Shown: positions 46,804 through 56,737, numbered from the stretch's first letter. The stretch is 64,000 bases of DNA from Pseudoalteromonas ulvae UL12 (GCF_014925405.1 NZ_AQHJ01000035.1:496001-560000); one strand, 5' to 3'. Numbers and translations are program-made. Notes: a model not told the origin generated them from the letters alone.

Positions 46804-49680
46804 ATGAAAAAAATGCTAACCCTTAGCGCCATTGCACTGGCTGTTTTAGCTGGATGCAACTCAACACCGACACAACAGTCTGTAAAGGCTTCACTCGTAC
46901 CCGATACTTTGGTGGTCAGCCCTAATGATAAGCGAGCTTATCAAACACTAAAATTAGCCAATGAGATTGAAATTATCTTAGTGTCAGATCCTTCAGTTGA
47001 AAAATCAGCGGCGGCACTGAGTGTGGGTGTCGGTCTTTTACATGATCCGATGACGCAACAAGGCATGGCGCATTACCTTGAGCATATGCTGTTTTTAGGC
47101 ACAGAACGTTATCCAGATACCAAAGAGTATTCTGAATTTATGACTAAAAACGGTGGCGCTCATAACGCTTACACTTGGCTTGATATCACTAACTACATGT
47201 TTAAAGTGAACAATGATGCCTACGACAATGCACTCGATCGTTTTGCTGATTTTTTCAAAGCACCAAAATTGTATCCTGAATACACTGATAAAGAAAAAAA
47301 CGCAGTGAATGCAGAATGGTCAATGCGCCGCGAAATGGATTTTTTTGGTCAGTTTAAACTCAGTCGTAACTTAATGGGCGACCATCCTGCAAATCGTTTC
47401 TTAATTGGTAATTTAGAAACCTTAGGTGATAAAGAAAACAGCAGCTTGCATCAAGAAACAGTTGATTTTTACAATCAATATTATTCATCGAATATCATGA
47501 AAGTAGCGATGATTTCTAACTTGCCGCTGGCTGAAATGGAAACCTTAGCTAAAAAATATTTTTCCGACATCGAAAATAAAAAAATAGAAAAACCGACGGT
47601 TACCCAAACGCTTGATTTAAGCAAAGTTGCTGGCAAACGAGTTTTTTACAAGCCTAATGAAGATGTAAAACAGTTAAAACTCGATTTTACCATCGAAAAC
47701 AATCAGGCCGATTATGCAGTTAAACCAAACCGTTTTATCGCTTATTTATTGAGCTCAGAAATGCCTGGTACACCGGCGCAAATTTTGCGTGACAAAGGCT
47801 GGGTATCACAACTGACCTCAAGTGCTGCTCCCGATATGTATGGTAACTACGGAAGCCTGTCAATTGATTTGGAGTTAACCGATCAAGGGATGGCGAATCG
47901 CGATGAAATCGTGGCGATTGTGATGCAATACATTGAGTTAATTCGCACTCAAGGTATCGACGATAAATATTTTGATGAAATTCGCACCTCGTTAAACAAT
48001 CAGTTCACCTTTTTGGAAAAAGGGGATGAGTTTGGTTATGTCTCAAACTTAGCTGATAGCATGCAAAAATACCCGCTGAATAATGTAATCAATGCTGGAT
48101 ATTATTATGCCAAGTTTGATGCACAAGCGGTGACTGAGGTCTTAAATCAGCTCACTCCTGCAGCGTTAAAAATTTGGTATATCAGCCAGCAAGAGCAAAC
48201 CGATAGCCAACTGCATTTTTATGATGGTGAGTATCGCTTAGCTGACCTAACCGCGGATGAAATTACGTCTTGGCAGCAACCTGCAAAAGTTGCGATGAAT
48301 CTTCCAGCCGTCAACCGTATGTTGCCAGAAGATTTTGCCATTAAAACGTTGCCAGGTGCTGCCACTACACCTGAGGTTGTATTTGATCAATCGGGCGTCA
48401 AAATCTGGCAAGTTGCCAGTGAGCAGTTTGCGCATCAACCTAAAGGTTTACTGAAAGTCTACCTTAACAGTGATTTAGCGGACTCGGGCGCTAAAGCTCA
48501 AGTGTTGTACTCAATTTGGGCTGATTTATACAATTTACAGCAAAGTGCCCTTAGCACCGAAGCCAGCATTGCGGGAATGAATTTAGGGCTTTCTGCCTCA
48601 AATGGGTTAGTACTGACTATTAATGGTTTTACCGATAAGCAAAGTGAGCTACTGACACAAGGTTTAGCGGCATTGAATGTAGCCGTCGATCAGCAAGGCT
48701 TCGCCCAAGCGATTGACCGTTTTAGTCGTTCTGTCGCAAATCAAGGAAAACAATTCCCGTTTTATCAGGCGTTTGATGAGTTTAATAACCTTATCTCGAA
48801 TAACAGCTATTCGAACGAAGTGTTGATCAGTACAGCGCAATCACTGACGGTCGCAGATTTAAATGCGTTTATTAACCAAACATTTAAGCGTAATCAAATC
48901 CGTAGTTTTGTTTTTGGTAATTATGATCAACAGGATGTCAGCCGTATTGCCAAGCAGTTACAAGCGTTACTTCCTGCTGGGCATCAGATCTCGGCTTATA
49001 GCAAAGATACAGCATGGCTCCCGCGCACAGGTGAAGTGTATGTCGTTAAAAAAGACATTGATGTCGCTGATGTGGCGATTGTTGATGTGGTGATCCACCC
49101 GCAAGCGGGATACAAACAAAAAGCCCGAGCGAGAATTTTACAAAGCCACTTTAGAACCGTTGCATTTGATAAATTACGTACCGAAGAGCAACTTGCTTAT
49201 GCTGTTGGTGGTTTTGCTCGCCCAATTGATGAGTTTGCAGGTTTAGGGTTGTATATTCAAACCCCAGTCAAAGGGCCAAAGGACATGCAAGCACGGTTTG
49301 ATGCCTTTAAAACTGAGTATGTTGCAGAGCTTAATAAAGTCACACAAGAAACCTTTGAGCAGCTTAAAAACGCGACATTAGTGGGTTTAAAAGAACAACC
49401 GAAAAATCTTGGCGATGAGCTATCGCCATTATTAGGTGATTGGTATCGTGAAAACTTTGCTTTTGATAGCCGTGCGCAATTGATTGCTGAAGTTGAAAAA
49501 GTGACCTTAGAGGACATTAAGACGTTTTATAAGGAAACCATGGGCAACAGTGAAGCTGCGCGTATCAATGTGCAAATGCGTGGAACTAAGTTTAAAGAAA
49601 CCGACTTTGCTACGATTAAAGGGGCGGTTGAAATAAAAGATTTAGCTGAGCTTAAACAACACATGAGATATCAGCAATAA
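46804..49680 (+). CDS. M16-family zinc metalloprotease lipoprotein (pitrilysin-like)
   Basis: A 958-residue enzyme, the size of pitrilysin (about 960), but with a lipoprotein signal ending LAVLAGC (Cys19), so it is anchored to a membrane rather than free in the periplasm. The inverted zinc motif is intact: His90-Tyr-Leu-Glu93-His94 (AHYLEHMLFLG); the distal Glu lies in KNAVNAEWSMRRE near residue 170. Two catalytic-like and two inactive M16 domains form a clamshell that degrades peptides. AGGAA lies before the ATG and a terminator follows. Monocistronic. Confidence 0.95.
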   Translation: MKKMLTLSAIALAVLAGCNSTPTQQSVKASLVPDTLVVSPNDKRAYQTLKLANEIEIILVSDPSVEKSAAALSVGVGLLHDPMTQQGMAHYLEHMLFLGTERYPDTKEYSEFMTKNGGAHNAYTWLDITNYMFKVNNDAYDNALDRFADFFKAPKLYPEYTDKEKNAVNAEWSMRREMDFFGQFKLSRNLMGDHPANRFLIGNLETLGDKENSSLHQETVDFYNQYYSSNIMKVAMISNLPLAEMETLAKKYFSDIENKKIEKPTVTQTLDLSKVAGKRVFYKPNEDVKQLKLDFTIENNQADYAVKPNRFIAYLLSSEMPGTPAQILRDKGWVSQLTSSAAPDMYGNYGSLSIDLELTDQGMANRDEIVAIVMQYIELIRTQGIDDKYFDEIRTSLNNQFTFLEKGDEFGYVSNLADSMQKYPLNNVINAGYYYAKFDAQAVTEVLNQLTPAALKIWYISQQEQTDSQLHFYDGEYRLADLTADEITSWQQPAKVAMNLPAVNRMLPEDFAIKTLPGAATTPEVVFDQSGVKIWQVASEQFAHQPKGLLKVYLNSDLADSGAKAQVLYSIWADLYNLQQSALSTEASIAGMNLGLSASNGLVLTINGFTDKQSELLTQGLAALNVAVDQQGFAQAIDRFSRSVANQGKQFPFYQAFDEFNNLISNNSYSNEVLISTAQSLTVADLNAFINQTFKRNQIRSFVFGNYDQQDVSRIAKQLQALLPAGHQISAYSKDTAWLPRTGEVYVVKKDIDVADVAIVDVVIHPQAGYKQKARARILQSHFRTVAFDKLRTEEQLAYAVGGFARPIDEFAGLGLYIQTPVKGPKDMQARFDAFKTEYVAELNKVTQETFEQLKNATLVGLKEQPKNLGDELSPLLGDWYRENFAFDSRAQLIAEVEKVTLEDIKTFYKETMGNSEAARINVQMRGTKFKETDFATIKGAVEIKDLAELKQHMRYQQ

Positions 49681-49720
49681 ATTTTTAGCGCTGATGCATT
49701 CATTGCAATAGAGCTTTGCA

Positions 49721-49754
49721 GACAACGCGGGTGATTTCCCGCGTTGTCTTTTTT
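49721..49754 (+). terminator. Terminator of the M16 protease gene
   Basis: GACAACGCGGG pairs perfectly with CCCGCGTTGTC around a 6-nt loop and is followed by six T residues. Confidence 0.95.
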
Positions 49755-49896
49755 AATGATTTATTCAAGTTATGTTAAATAGAGCGAATTTTAGGTTTGT
49801 AGGGTCGTTATTCAGCAAAAAATAGTCATATTCAAGTTGTGATATTTTCGCTAAGCTAAGACGTCATAATAAACGGGAACGTTTAAAGGAACGAAA

Positions 49897-50403
49897 ATGG
49901 ATCATTACTTTTTGACCACCGAACGGCTTAATTTTAGAGCGGTGTGTTTAGAAGACGCAGCATTTATACTTAAGCTGGTTAATCAAGCCTCATTTAAAGC
50001 CAATATTGGCGACAAAGGGGTCACTGATTTATTTTCGGCGCAAGAACATATTCATACTAGTTATTTAAGCCAATATGAAAAATTAGGTTTTGGCCTGTAT
50101 TTGCTGGTAGAAAAAAGTACTGCGCAACCTATTGGCGTATGTGGTTTAGTCAAACGCGATTTTTTTGACTTCCCTGATATTGGTTATGCGTTGTTAGAGA
50201 CGGTTGCCGGCAAAGGGTATGCCACAGAAGCTGCAAAAGCCGTTTTAGCGTATGCCAAAAAAGAGCTCTCAATTGATAAAGTATTGGCCATTACATCGCC
50301 CGATAATATTGGTTCACAACGGGTATTGGAAAAACTCGGTCTGACTTTTCAAAAGCATGTTTATTTACCCGGTTACCGTGGAGCGAGCTGTTTGTATGAA
50401 TAA
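49897..50403 (+). CDS. GNAT-family N-acetyltransferase (RimJ/RimL-like)
   Basis: A 168-residue acetyltransferase. TTERLNFRAVCLEDAAFI opens the fold as in RimJ/RimL-type enzymes; IGVCGLVKRD and DIGYALLETVAGKGYATEAA hold the acetyl-CoA pyrophosphate loop (GKGYAT), and SQRVLEKLGLTFQ is the usual C-terminal strand. It transfers acetyl from acetyl-CoA to an amine, often a protein N-terminus or small molecule; the acceptor is unknown. AAAGGAACG precedes the ATG. Followed by MITE copy B. Confidence 0.9.
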   Translation: MDHYFLTTERLNFRAVCLEDAAFILKLVNQASFKANIGDKGVTDLFSAQEHIHTSYLSQYEKLGFGLYLLVEKSTAQPIGVCGLVKRDFFDFPDIGYALLETVAGKGYATEAAKAVLAYAKKELSIDKVLAITSPDNIGSQRVLEKLGLTFQKHVYLPGYRGASCLYE

Positions 50404-50465
50404 ATATCTGCTCGTTGCCGCTCATGCAAGTAATTGACCTGCAATCATTTTTAGTTTTATTACTA

Positions 50466-50727
50466 GGGGCTGTTAATCTTTCGTGGTTAAATTTTGTTCG
50501 AAACAAAAGCGTTTTTATCGCGGCGAGCAGTGTGCAGCCTAGCATTCTAAGCAAATACTGCTCAACAAAGATAAGTACGCTTTTAGCCGAACCCTTCGGG
50601 CAGCGTTTGTTGGGTATTTCTACTACGTTATCGCCTTTTCGTGTAGCTCGCTACACCACAAAAGCGCTGCCTTGTATAAATGCCCAACAATTCGCTGCAA
50701 AAATCATCACGAAAGATCAACAGCCCC
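50466..50727 (+). repeat. MITE-like element, copy B (262 bp)
   Basis: Ends GGGGCTGTTAATCTTT/AAAGATCAACAGCCCC, flanked outside by TA on both sides, consistent with a 2-bp target duplication. It has the same internal palindrome and sequence as copy A, in opposite orientation. It lies between the GNAT and DUF418 genes; the ORF read across it is not a gene. Confidence 0.88.
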
Positions 50728-50777
50728 TAACCGATAACCGCTAAGATAACCTCATCATTCTATTAATTAACCAATTC

Positions 50778-51875
50778 ATGCGTATTCAATCAGTTGATGC
50801 TTTAAAAGGTCTCGCTATTTTAGGGATCTTGTTTTTAAATATTTATCACCTTGCAGTCATGGACATGGGCTATAGCCCATTTGCACAGCCCCCAATTAGC
50901 GATGAGATAATTGAAGTATTGAACCTTTATTTTTTTGAGGGGCGGTTTGTCAGTTTGTTTAGTTTATTGTTTGGGGTCGGTTTGATGATCCAATTCCAAG
51001 CTCTGCAAACAAAAGGGCTCGATGTGGAAAATATCATGCAGTCGCGTTTAAATTGGCTGTTAGTGTTAGGTGTGCTACACGGTTGCTTTGTATTTATTGG
51101 CGATATTTTAGTGACTTATGCGTTATGTGCTTTGTATGTATGCCGTTACCTTGCCGATAGCACAGTGCAATTATTTAAGCGCAGCGCGCAGTATTTGTTG
51201 ATTGGCGCGGTGATATCCATCGTGTTTGCGTTTATTGCTGATGATACGCCACAGCGTTACTCGGAAGAGTTCATCACCCGCTATCAAACTTTGCATTCGA
51301 GTTATCTGGAGCAAGTCTTGCTTCAATTCATTTATACAGGCTTGGCCGTGTTGATGGTACCTGTGTTATCTCTTTGGTGTATTGGTGGGATCATGTTGTT
51401 TGGAATGGCACTGTATAAAAGCCAGTTTTTTCAGACGGGTCTCTCCACTCGTGTCTTAGTGATGCTGCTGTGTATTATGCTGAGTGTGAGTTCCATAGAT
51501 GCTTGGTTTAGGTCGCAAGGATTATTAAGCTCACATTTGTCGATATTCAGTGGGTTAGCAGGGGCGCTGATGTATGCGCATTGTATAATTTATCTGGTTA
51601 ATCGGGGCAGTGCGTTCTGTCGAGTGTTGATTCCTGTCGGAAAAATGTCTTTAACACTGTACTTGGCCCAGTCGGTGTTTTTTGCCTTAGTGTTTCGGGT
51701 CTGGTGGACTGATTTAGCCCTCGATTACAGCCGTTTAGATTACTTATATTGGGTGTTAGGGTTTTCTTTGTTGCAGATCGTATTTGCAAATGTCTATTTT
51801 ATCTTTTTTAAACAAGGCCCTGCAGAGTGGTTATGGCGAAAGTTATATGCCAAACCTAAAGTGCTGTTGGAGTAA
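50778..51875 (+). CDS. DUF418-type membrane protein (YeiB-like)
   Basis: A 365-residue polytopic inner-membrane protein. The N-terminal RIQSVDALKGLAILGILFLN and FFEGRFVSLFSLLFGVGLMI are the DUF418/YeiB hallmarks, related to acyltransferase_3-like proteins; the C-terminal half has GKMSLTLYLAQSVFF and about ten helices overall. Function of the family is not established; an envelope or acyl-transfer role has been suggested. Monocistronic, 50 nt after the MITE, which may have brought or disrupted regulatory sequence. Confidence 0.88.
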   Translation: MRIQSVDALKGLAILGILFLNIYHLAVMDMGYSPFAQPPISDEIIEVLNLYFFEGRFVSLFSLLFGVGLMIQFQALQTKGLDVENIMQSRLNWLLVLGVLHGCFVFIGDILVTYALCALYVCRYLADSTVQLFKRSAQYLLIGAVISIVFAFIADDTPQRYSEEFITRYQTLHSSYLEQVLLQFIYTGLAVLMVPVLSLWCIGGIMLFGMALYKSQFFQTGLSTRVLVMLLCIMLSVSSIDAWFRSQGLLSSHLSIFSGLAGALMYAHCIIYLVNRGSAFCRVLIPVGKMSLTLYLAQSVFFALVFRVWWTDLALDYSRLDYLYWVLGFSLLQIVFANVYFIFFKQGPAEWLWRKLYAKPKVLLE

Positions 51876-51934
51876 TCTATTGTGTAGAGTGATGAGCAGA
51901 GAGCAACAAGGCTGCGATCTGCTCATTGTTTTAT

Positions 51935-52435
51935 TTATGATTCACTGTGGATGGTGACGTTTTCAATCACGATAGGGTCAAATGGCACATCTTCGTGCCC
52001 AGCTACCATGGCTGTTTTTACTTTTTCTATCTGGGTGACGACTTCCATTCCGGCGGTCACTTTGCCAAATACGCAATATCCCCAGCCATCATTGGTGGTA
52101 GCAAGGTGATCAAGAAAGTCGTTGTTTGCCACATTGATAAAAAACTGCGCGGATGCTGAGTGCGGCGCATCTGTGCGAGCCATAGCGATGGTGCCAATGA
52201 CATTGCTCAGCCCTTTATTGGCTTCATTAACGATTGGAGCGCGTGTTGGTTTTTCTTTCATTTTTGCCGTAAAACCGCCACCTTGGATCATGAACCCTTT
52301 AATGACACGGTGAAAAATAGTGCCTTGGTAAAAACCATCTTGGCAATATTTCAAAAAGTTTTTCGCTGTCACTGGGGTGGTGTTCATATCGAGTTCGATG
52401 GTGATGTCACCAACATTAGTACTAAACGTAATCAT
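51935..52435 (-). CDS. ppiB: Cyclophilin-type peptidyl-prolyl isomerase, cytoplasmic
   Basis: A 166-residue single-domain cyclophilin without signal peptide, matching E. coli PpiB in size (164) and pattern: [35 protein letters not shown] (catalytic Arg and hydrophobic pocket), [18 protein letters not shown] and [15 protein letters not shown]. It catalyses proline cis-trans isomerisation during protein folding. Monocistronic. It is the second cyclophilin in the window, the other being the exported one at 45339-46142. Confidence 0.94.
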   Translation of the reverse strand: MITFSTNVGDITIELDMNTTPVTAKNFLKYCQDGFYQGTIFHRVIKGFMIQGGGFTAKMKEKPTRAPIVNEANKGLSNVIGTIAMARTDAPHSASAQFFINVANNDFLDHLATTNDGWGYCVFGKVTAGMEVVTQIEKVKTAMVAGHEDVPFDPIVIENVTIHSES

Positions 52436-52501
52436 CTGTTTCTTCGTTTAAATCATAATAGCCGCTAGTATAACGTGCTCGGCAACCAATGGGCGCTAAA
52501 A

Positions 52502-53047
52502 TTAAGTTAAAAACTGAGTTTTGGCTTGGCGTGTGTGGATCACTGCTGCCAGTTCATCTTTGTTGAGCTGACAATCTGTTGGCAATCCTTCATGCTGAAG
52601 CAGCCAACGTTTTCGCTCGACGCCTCCTGCGTAACCAGTTAATTTGCCGTTGGCACCTATGACGCGATGGCAAGGCACAATAATGGTCAGCGGATTACGG
52701 CCATTGGCTCCCCCAACGGCGCGCACTGCCTTGGGATTATTTAATTGCTCGGCAAGTTGGCCGTAACTGCGGCTTTGTCCAAAGGGGATGGTTGCCAAGA
52801 GTCGCCACACACTTTGTTGAAACACTGTGCCAATTGGGGCTAAGGGTAAATCAAACTCGCGGCGCTTTCCTGCAAAATACTCCAAGAGTTGTACCGTCGC
52901 CTGTTGTGTCACGGCATTCTTGTTTGTCGCTTGCTCTGCGTGCTGGCCACAAAAAATGACATGGGTGAGTCCTTGCTCATTCGCTGCAATTTCTAAGCGA
53001 CCCAGTGGTGTATCGAGATATTGAAGGTAACGGGATGCATTGCTCAT
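52502..53047 (-). CDS. ogt: Methylated-DNA-[protein]-cysteine S-methyltransferase
   Basis: A 181-residue suicide repair protein that moves the methyl group from O6-methylguanine to its own cysteine. The active-site motif IVPCHRVIGANGKLTGYAGG is intact, preceded by the helix-turn-helix FGQSRSYGQLAEQLNNPKAV. I set the start at 53047, where ATG overlaps the stop of the upstream gene as ATGA with GGAACC before it; two ATGs further upstream lie inside that gene. Translational coupling to the Ada-AlkA fusion makes a two-gene alkylation-repair operon. Confidence 0.94.
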   Translation of the reverse strand: MSNASRYLQYLDTPLGRLEIAANEQGLTHVIFCGQHAEQATNKNAVTQQATVQLLEYFAGKRREFDLPLAPIGTVFQQSVWRLLATIPFGQSRSYGQLAEQLNNPKAVRAVGGANGRNPLTIIVPCHRVIGANGKLTGYAGGVERKRWLLQHEGLPTDCQLNKDELAAVIHTRQAKTQFLT

Positions 53048-54414
53048 AATTGGTTCCATAATTGAAAAGTTAAATAGCTTTGCCAAGGGGAGGCGTGAGC
53101 GGCTTCAAATACAGAGTCTGATTGAAGCAGGGCTTTTTTTACCCCTAAATCGCCCCCTAAAAAGATATCAGGATCGCTCAAACCTCGCATTTTTGCGTAG
53201 TCCGTTGTCCATGGGCCAATCCCTTTGAGGGCAAGCCAATGCTGACTCTCGTCTGGCTGAGGATGGGCTAAATAATGGCTGGCCAAGTTGATGAGGGTTT
53301 GTTTTCGTGACCCAGGGATTTTTAAAAAGGCCAGATCACTGTTAACAATCGATTCGGGTGTTGGAAATAAATAACATTCACCCATTGGCTCTCCTAATGC
53401 GACCACCACTTGCTGGACTAAATTTTTGGCCGCATTCACCGAAATTTGCTGGCCTAAGATGGCTCGGATCCCAGCTTCAAACATTGACCAAATGCCGGGC
53501 AATCTGATCCCTGACGAAAGCGCAAGTTGGCCATTTACTGCCTTTGTTAAATCGGTTTCAATTGCCACTAAGTCTGCATCGAGATCAAAAAGGCGGCGAA
53601 TATTATCAACCACAGTGCTCAAATATGTCAGATCATCAATATCAATAGTCAGGGAGAACTGATGTTTATCGGCAATGTGAGTGAGGGTAAATTGCCCTTT
53701 GGCACCTTGCCATTCAAAGGTGCGCCCGTAGCTGTTATCCGTTGCCCACTCAAGGCCCTCAATTAGGCGAGCCTGATAAAAGCGCAGCATTTTATCGACA
53801 TCAAAAGGTGGGCGATAAGCTAAAAAAAGCTGTAATGACTCATTTTTTGTGGGTTGTTTCATTCTGGTTTGACTCGGAGTGAGGCTCAGTTCACGGATAA
53901 AGCAATCATTAAAGCGCCGGATACTATTGAAGCCACTGGCTAATGCAATATCAGTAATGGAGAGCTGAGTTTGATGCAATAGTTGTTTTGCAAACAGACA
54001 TTGCTGGTATAAGGCATATTTTTTCGGGGATAAGCCAAAGTGTTGTTCGAACAACAAGCGTAAATAACGGTCGCTGATCCCTAGGCGCTCAGCCAAATCA
54101 GGGATTGAACCCTGTTGCAGTGCCCCTTGATTGATGAGTTTGATGGCTCGATCTAAGGTGGTGTTCACCCCTCGCCAAGCACTGGAACCCGGCGCACTAT
54201 CAGGGCGACAGCGAAGGCAAGGGCGAAATCCTGCGTCGGCTGCTTGCACCGCAGTTTGATAATATCGGACATTGTGTTCTTTGGGTGGCGCGACGGGGCA
54301 GATCGGGCGGCAGTAAATCTTAGTGCTGGTTACCGCAATAAAAAACTGCCCATCAAAACGGGGATCCCGCGCTAAACGGGCTTTTTGGCATATACCAGTA
54401 TCAAGCTTTCTCAA
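53044..54414 (-). CDS. Ada N-terminal domain-AraC-AlkA fusion: regulator and 3-methyladenine glycosylase
   Basis: A 456-residue three-part protein. Residues about 1-75: Ada zinc domain with its four cysteines (KIYCRPICP, and CLRCRPD), the first methyl-phosphotriester acceptor. Residues about 85-185: AraC-type DNA-binding domain (ISDRYLRLLFEQHFGLSPKK, and a second half with SITDIALASGFNSIRRF). Residues about 195-456: AlkA N-terminal and HhH-GPD glycosylase (ILGQQISVNAAKNLV, ALKGIGPWTTDYAKMRGL, with the catalytic Asp in LGGDLGVKKAL). It should sense alkylation and excise alkylated bases; it may activate its own operon. Ogt completes the Ada functions. Confidence 0.93.
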   Translation of the reverse strand: MRKLDTGICQKARLARDPRFDGQFFIAVTSTKIYCRPICPVAPPKEHNVRYYQTAVQAADAGFRPCLRCRPDSAPGSSAWRGVNTTLDRAIKLINQGALQQGSIPDLAERLGISDRYLRLLFEQHFGLSPKKYALYQQCLFAKQLLHQTQLSITDIALASGFNSIRRFNDCFIRELSLTPSQTRMKQPTKNESLQLFLAYRPPFDVDKMLRFYQARLIEGLEWATDNSYGRTFEWQGAKGQFTLTHIADKHQFSLTIDIDDLTYLSTVVDNIRRLFDLDADLVAIETDLTKAVNGQLALSSGIRLPGIWSMFEAGIRAILGQQISVNAAKNLVQQVVVALGEPMGECYLFPTPESIVNSDLAFLKIPGSRKQTLINLASHYLAHPQPDESQHWLALKGIGPWTTDYAKMRGLSDPDIFLGGDLGVKKALLQSDSVFEAAHASPWQSYLTFQLWNQL

Positions 54415-54517
54415 GGAATGTGTTCACTACATAGTGTCTCTGTTCATCACACTATAACTGAGTCAGAGTGAAACACTAGCCATAATCGGCAGTGAAGGTA
54501 AACCCGTATAAAATGCG

Positions 54518-54850
54518 TTACGCACAGCATTTTTTGTATTTTTTACCACTGCCGCAAGTGCATGGATCATTGCGTTCAGGTGTTTTTTCAACGATCTGTG
54601 TGGTTGGTTTATTGACGGTGAGTGTCAGGGCCGAAATATCTTCCGGCAAAGTGGCATCAATACTGATTTGCGCTATCAGTTGATGTTGTTCAGCCATGGC
54701 TTGCACTTCATCGTGGCGTTGCTTAGTTTGTACTGTTAGTTGCAGTGGGTGTTCTGCACTGCCAAATTTTACTTTAGGGTTAGGTTGATATGTCCCTTGG
54801 TTATGTTTACCCATAATGTCAGGCTTACCACGATAGAAAAATTTAGACAT
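54518..54850 (-). CDS. SEC-C/SWIM metal-binding motif protein (PBPRA1643-like)
   Basis: A 110-residue protein opening MSKFFYRGKPDIMGKHNQGT and ending in a SEC-C zinc motif, RNDPCTCGSGKKYKKCC (CxC...CC). This matches the small PBPRA1643-type family of Vibrio, Photobacterium and relatives; function unknown. The SEC-C tail in SecA binds zinc and contacts ribosome or SecB, so a binding role is likely. The CCA end is the C-terminus. Monocistronic. Confidence 0.9.
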   Translation of the reverse strand: MSKFFYRGKPDIMGKHNQGTYQPNPKVKFGSAEHPLQLTVQTKQRHDEVQAMAEQHQLIAQISIDATLPEDISALTLTVNKPTTQIVEKTPERNDPCTCGSGKKYKKCCA

Positions 54851-54956
54851 ATACCACTCCAGTCAAAGGCAATCACACAGACTGAAATTCGACTCAGCAC
54901 TGCAAAAGGCTGCGCAGTTTATCAGCTTAGCCGCTGTTGTGCGAAAGTTAATGGCA

Positions 54957-55583
54957 TTAAATCAATTTTGCACTCAATGCTTTTAAGACCGCTCGGGTGC
55001 GATCGCGTGTGTTGAGCTTGGCCAAAATGCTCGATACATGATTTTTCACTGTGCCTTCGGCTAAGAAAATGGCTTGGGCAATTTCTTTGTTCGACAAGCC
55101 TCCAGCAATGAGTTTTAAGATTTCGATTTCTCGCTCACTTAAGGGTTCTATGTTGTTATCGCAGAAGGTTGATAGTTGTGCTTCATTAAGCTGATTGAGT
55201 AATACCGGCTCTGCGAGAGTATGACCTTGATGCACTTGCTCGATGGCATGGTGGAGTTTGTCTGTATCGACATCTTTGAGTAAAAAACCATTTGCACCCG
55301 CTTGCATAGCATCGACGAATAATTGTGGATCGTCAAACGTGGTTAAAATAATCACTTTACAGGCAATTTTTTGCTCTTTTATTTGTTTTACCGTGTCGAT
55401 GCCGTTTTGTTCAGGCATACGAATATCCATTAACAGTACATCAACGGGTTGTGCGAGCAATGCCTCGCAGACCCCGATGCCAGAGCTCAATTGCCAACTA
55501 ACATGCATTTTTTGGTTGAGTGAAATCAGATTGGCAATACCTTGGCGCACCAGCGCTTGGTCATCGACAATGGCAACATTAAT
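54957..55583 (-). CDS. NarL/FixJ-type response regulator
   Basis: A 208-residue regulator from the ATG at 55583, which overlaps the stop of the kinase gene as ATGA. The receiver (about 1-118) has VAIVDDQALVRQG and phospho-acceptor Asp in DVLLMDIRMPEQNG (about residue 53); the LuxR-type helix-turn-helix (about 140-200) has LSEREIEILKLIAGGLSNKE and AEGTVKNHVSSILAKL. It is phosphorylated by the coupled kinase. The divergent DUF2141-carotenoid oxygenase operon is the nearest candidate target. Confidence 0.94.
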   Translation of the reverse strand: MNVAIVDDQALVRQGIANLISLNQKMHVSWQLSSGIGVCEALLAQPVDVLLMDIRMPEQNGIDTVKQIKEQKIACKVIILTTFDDPQLFVDAMQAGANGFLLKDVDTDKLHHAIEQVHQGHTLAEPVLLNQLNEAQLSTFCDNNIEPLSEREIEILKLIAGGLSNKEIAQAIFLAEGTVKNHVSSILAKLNTRDRTRAVLKALSAKLI

Positions 55584-56737
55584 CATAGAGTACCTCGTGA
55601 GTCGTTCAGGGGGAGGGTCACACACAGCACAAACTGTGATGGGGTTTGTGTAAGGGAGAGCGTGCCACCCAATTGGCTTGCGCGCTCAGAAATCGATGTC
55701 AGGCCACTGCCAAATTTCACCAAATGCTGATGAAGTTGGCTATTACTGATTTGTACAATTAACGAGTCATCTTGGCGCGAAATCGAAACAGTGATGTCGC
55801 GCAGCGCACTGTGTTTGATGGCATTGGTGATGGCTTCTTGGCAAATCCGTAAGATGCATTCAGCTACAGTATGGGACTCGATAGTAACGGATTGTTCAAT
55901 CTCAATGTTAAGGCTAGTGCCTGGTAACACCTGTTTTATCTCATTTAAAGCGGCATATAAATCCAGTTGGTCGTGGTGTCGTATCGTCTTGACTATATCG
56001 CGAATTTCATTCAATAACGCGCGCGCGAGTTCTTTTGATTGCAACAAAGTCTGATTTGCAATGCCTGATTGTTGTTCGGTTTGCTTGGCTGCAAACTCTA
56101 AATTGAGAATTAACGCCGTGAGCTGATGACCACAAATGTCATGTAAATCTCGGCTAATTTTTAGCCGTTCACTTTGGCGGATACTGTCGCTCAGTAGTGC
56201 CCGTGTTGAGACTAATTCTGCGTTTAGTAGTGTCAGTTGTTTATTTGCGATGGCTTCATTTACGGCCACGCGGCTGGCAGCAAATGCAAAAATCTGAAAG
56301 GCAAAAAACAGGCTACTTTGGAGAAGAAACTGCCAAAAAGAGGTCAATTCTACGCCGTGAAAATAAAGCATTAGACTTAACAGTAAGTGGTTACATACCA
56401 ATACAGCTAACGCAACAGTTTGCTTAAAAATAAACGGGATTTGACCTGCGATAATCACTAACAAAATATAGAGAATATCGCTGTTGATTATGTATGCGAT
56501 GGCAAAGGCACATAAACACTGCAATACAATAGCACCAGCAAGTGAATTCGAAACCGATGGGATCCCATCGGTGAGGCTAACAAGCAAAAAACCTGTGATA
56601 AACAGTGCAAACAAACTAATCACATTAATCGTTAGCAGGTCGTGATCCGCTCCTGCGAGCCCCGCGAGGATCGCCCCACAGCCGAGTACTCCAGCTAAGG
56701 TGAGTAACCAGTTTATCGATGATTTTAAGTGAAGCAT
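55583..56737 (-). CDS. Membrane sensor histidine kinase, HisKA_3 type
   Basis: A 384-residue kinase from the ATG at 56737 (a TTG four codons earlier is possible). Five or six N-terminal membrane helices fill about residues 8-165 with almost no periplasmic loops, so it senses something in or near the membrane. The phospho-acceptor His is in KISRDLHDICGHQLTALILN, typical of HisKA_3; the ATPase domain has LRICQEAITNAIKHS and FGSGLTSISERASQLGG, and the order fits the DesK/NarX type. Coupled to the response regulator gene by start-stop overlap. Confidence 0.92.
   Translation of the reverse strand: MLHLKSSINWLLTLAGVLGCGAILAGLAGADHDLLTINVISLFALFITGFLLVSLTDGIPSVSNSLAGAIVLQCLCAFAIAYIINSDILYILLVIIAGQIPFIFKQTVALAVLVCNHLLLSLMLYFHGVELTSFWQFLLQSSLFFAFQIFAFAASRVAVNEAIANKQLTLLNAELVSTRALLSDSIRQSERLKISRDLHDICGHQLTALILNLEFAAKQTEQQSGIANQTLLQSKELARALLNEIRDIVKTIRHHDQLDLYAALNEIKQVLPGTSLNIEIEQSVTIESHTVAECILRICQEAITNAIKHSALRDITVSISRQDDSLIVQISNSQLHQHLVKFGSGLTSISERASQLGGTLSLTQTPSQFVLCVTLPLNDSRGTL

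Noticed and set aside
50415..50744. A 109-residue plus-strand ORF after the GNAT gene
   Set aside because: Most of it is MITE copy B; it starts in the GNAT 3' flank by chance.
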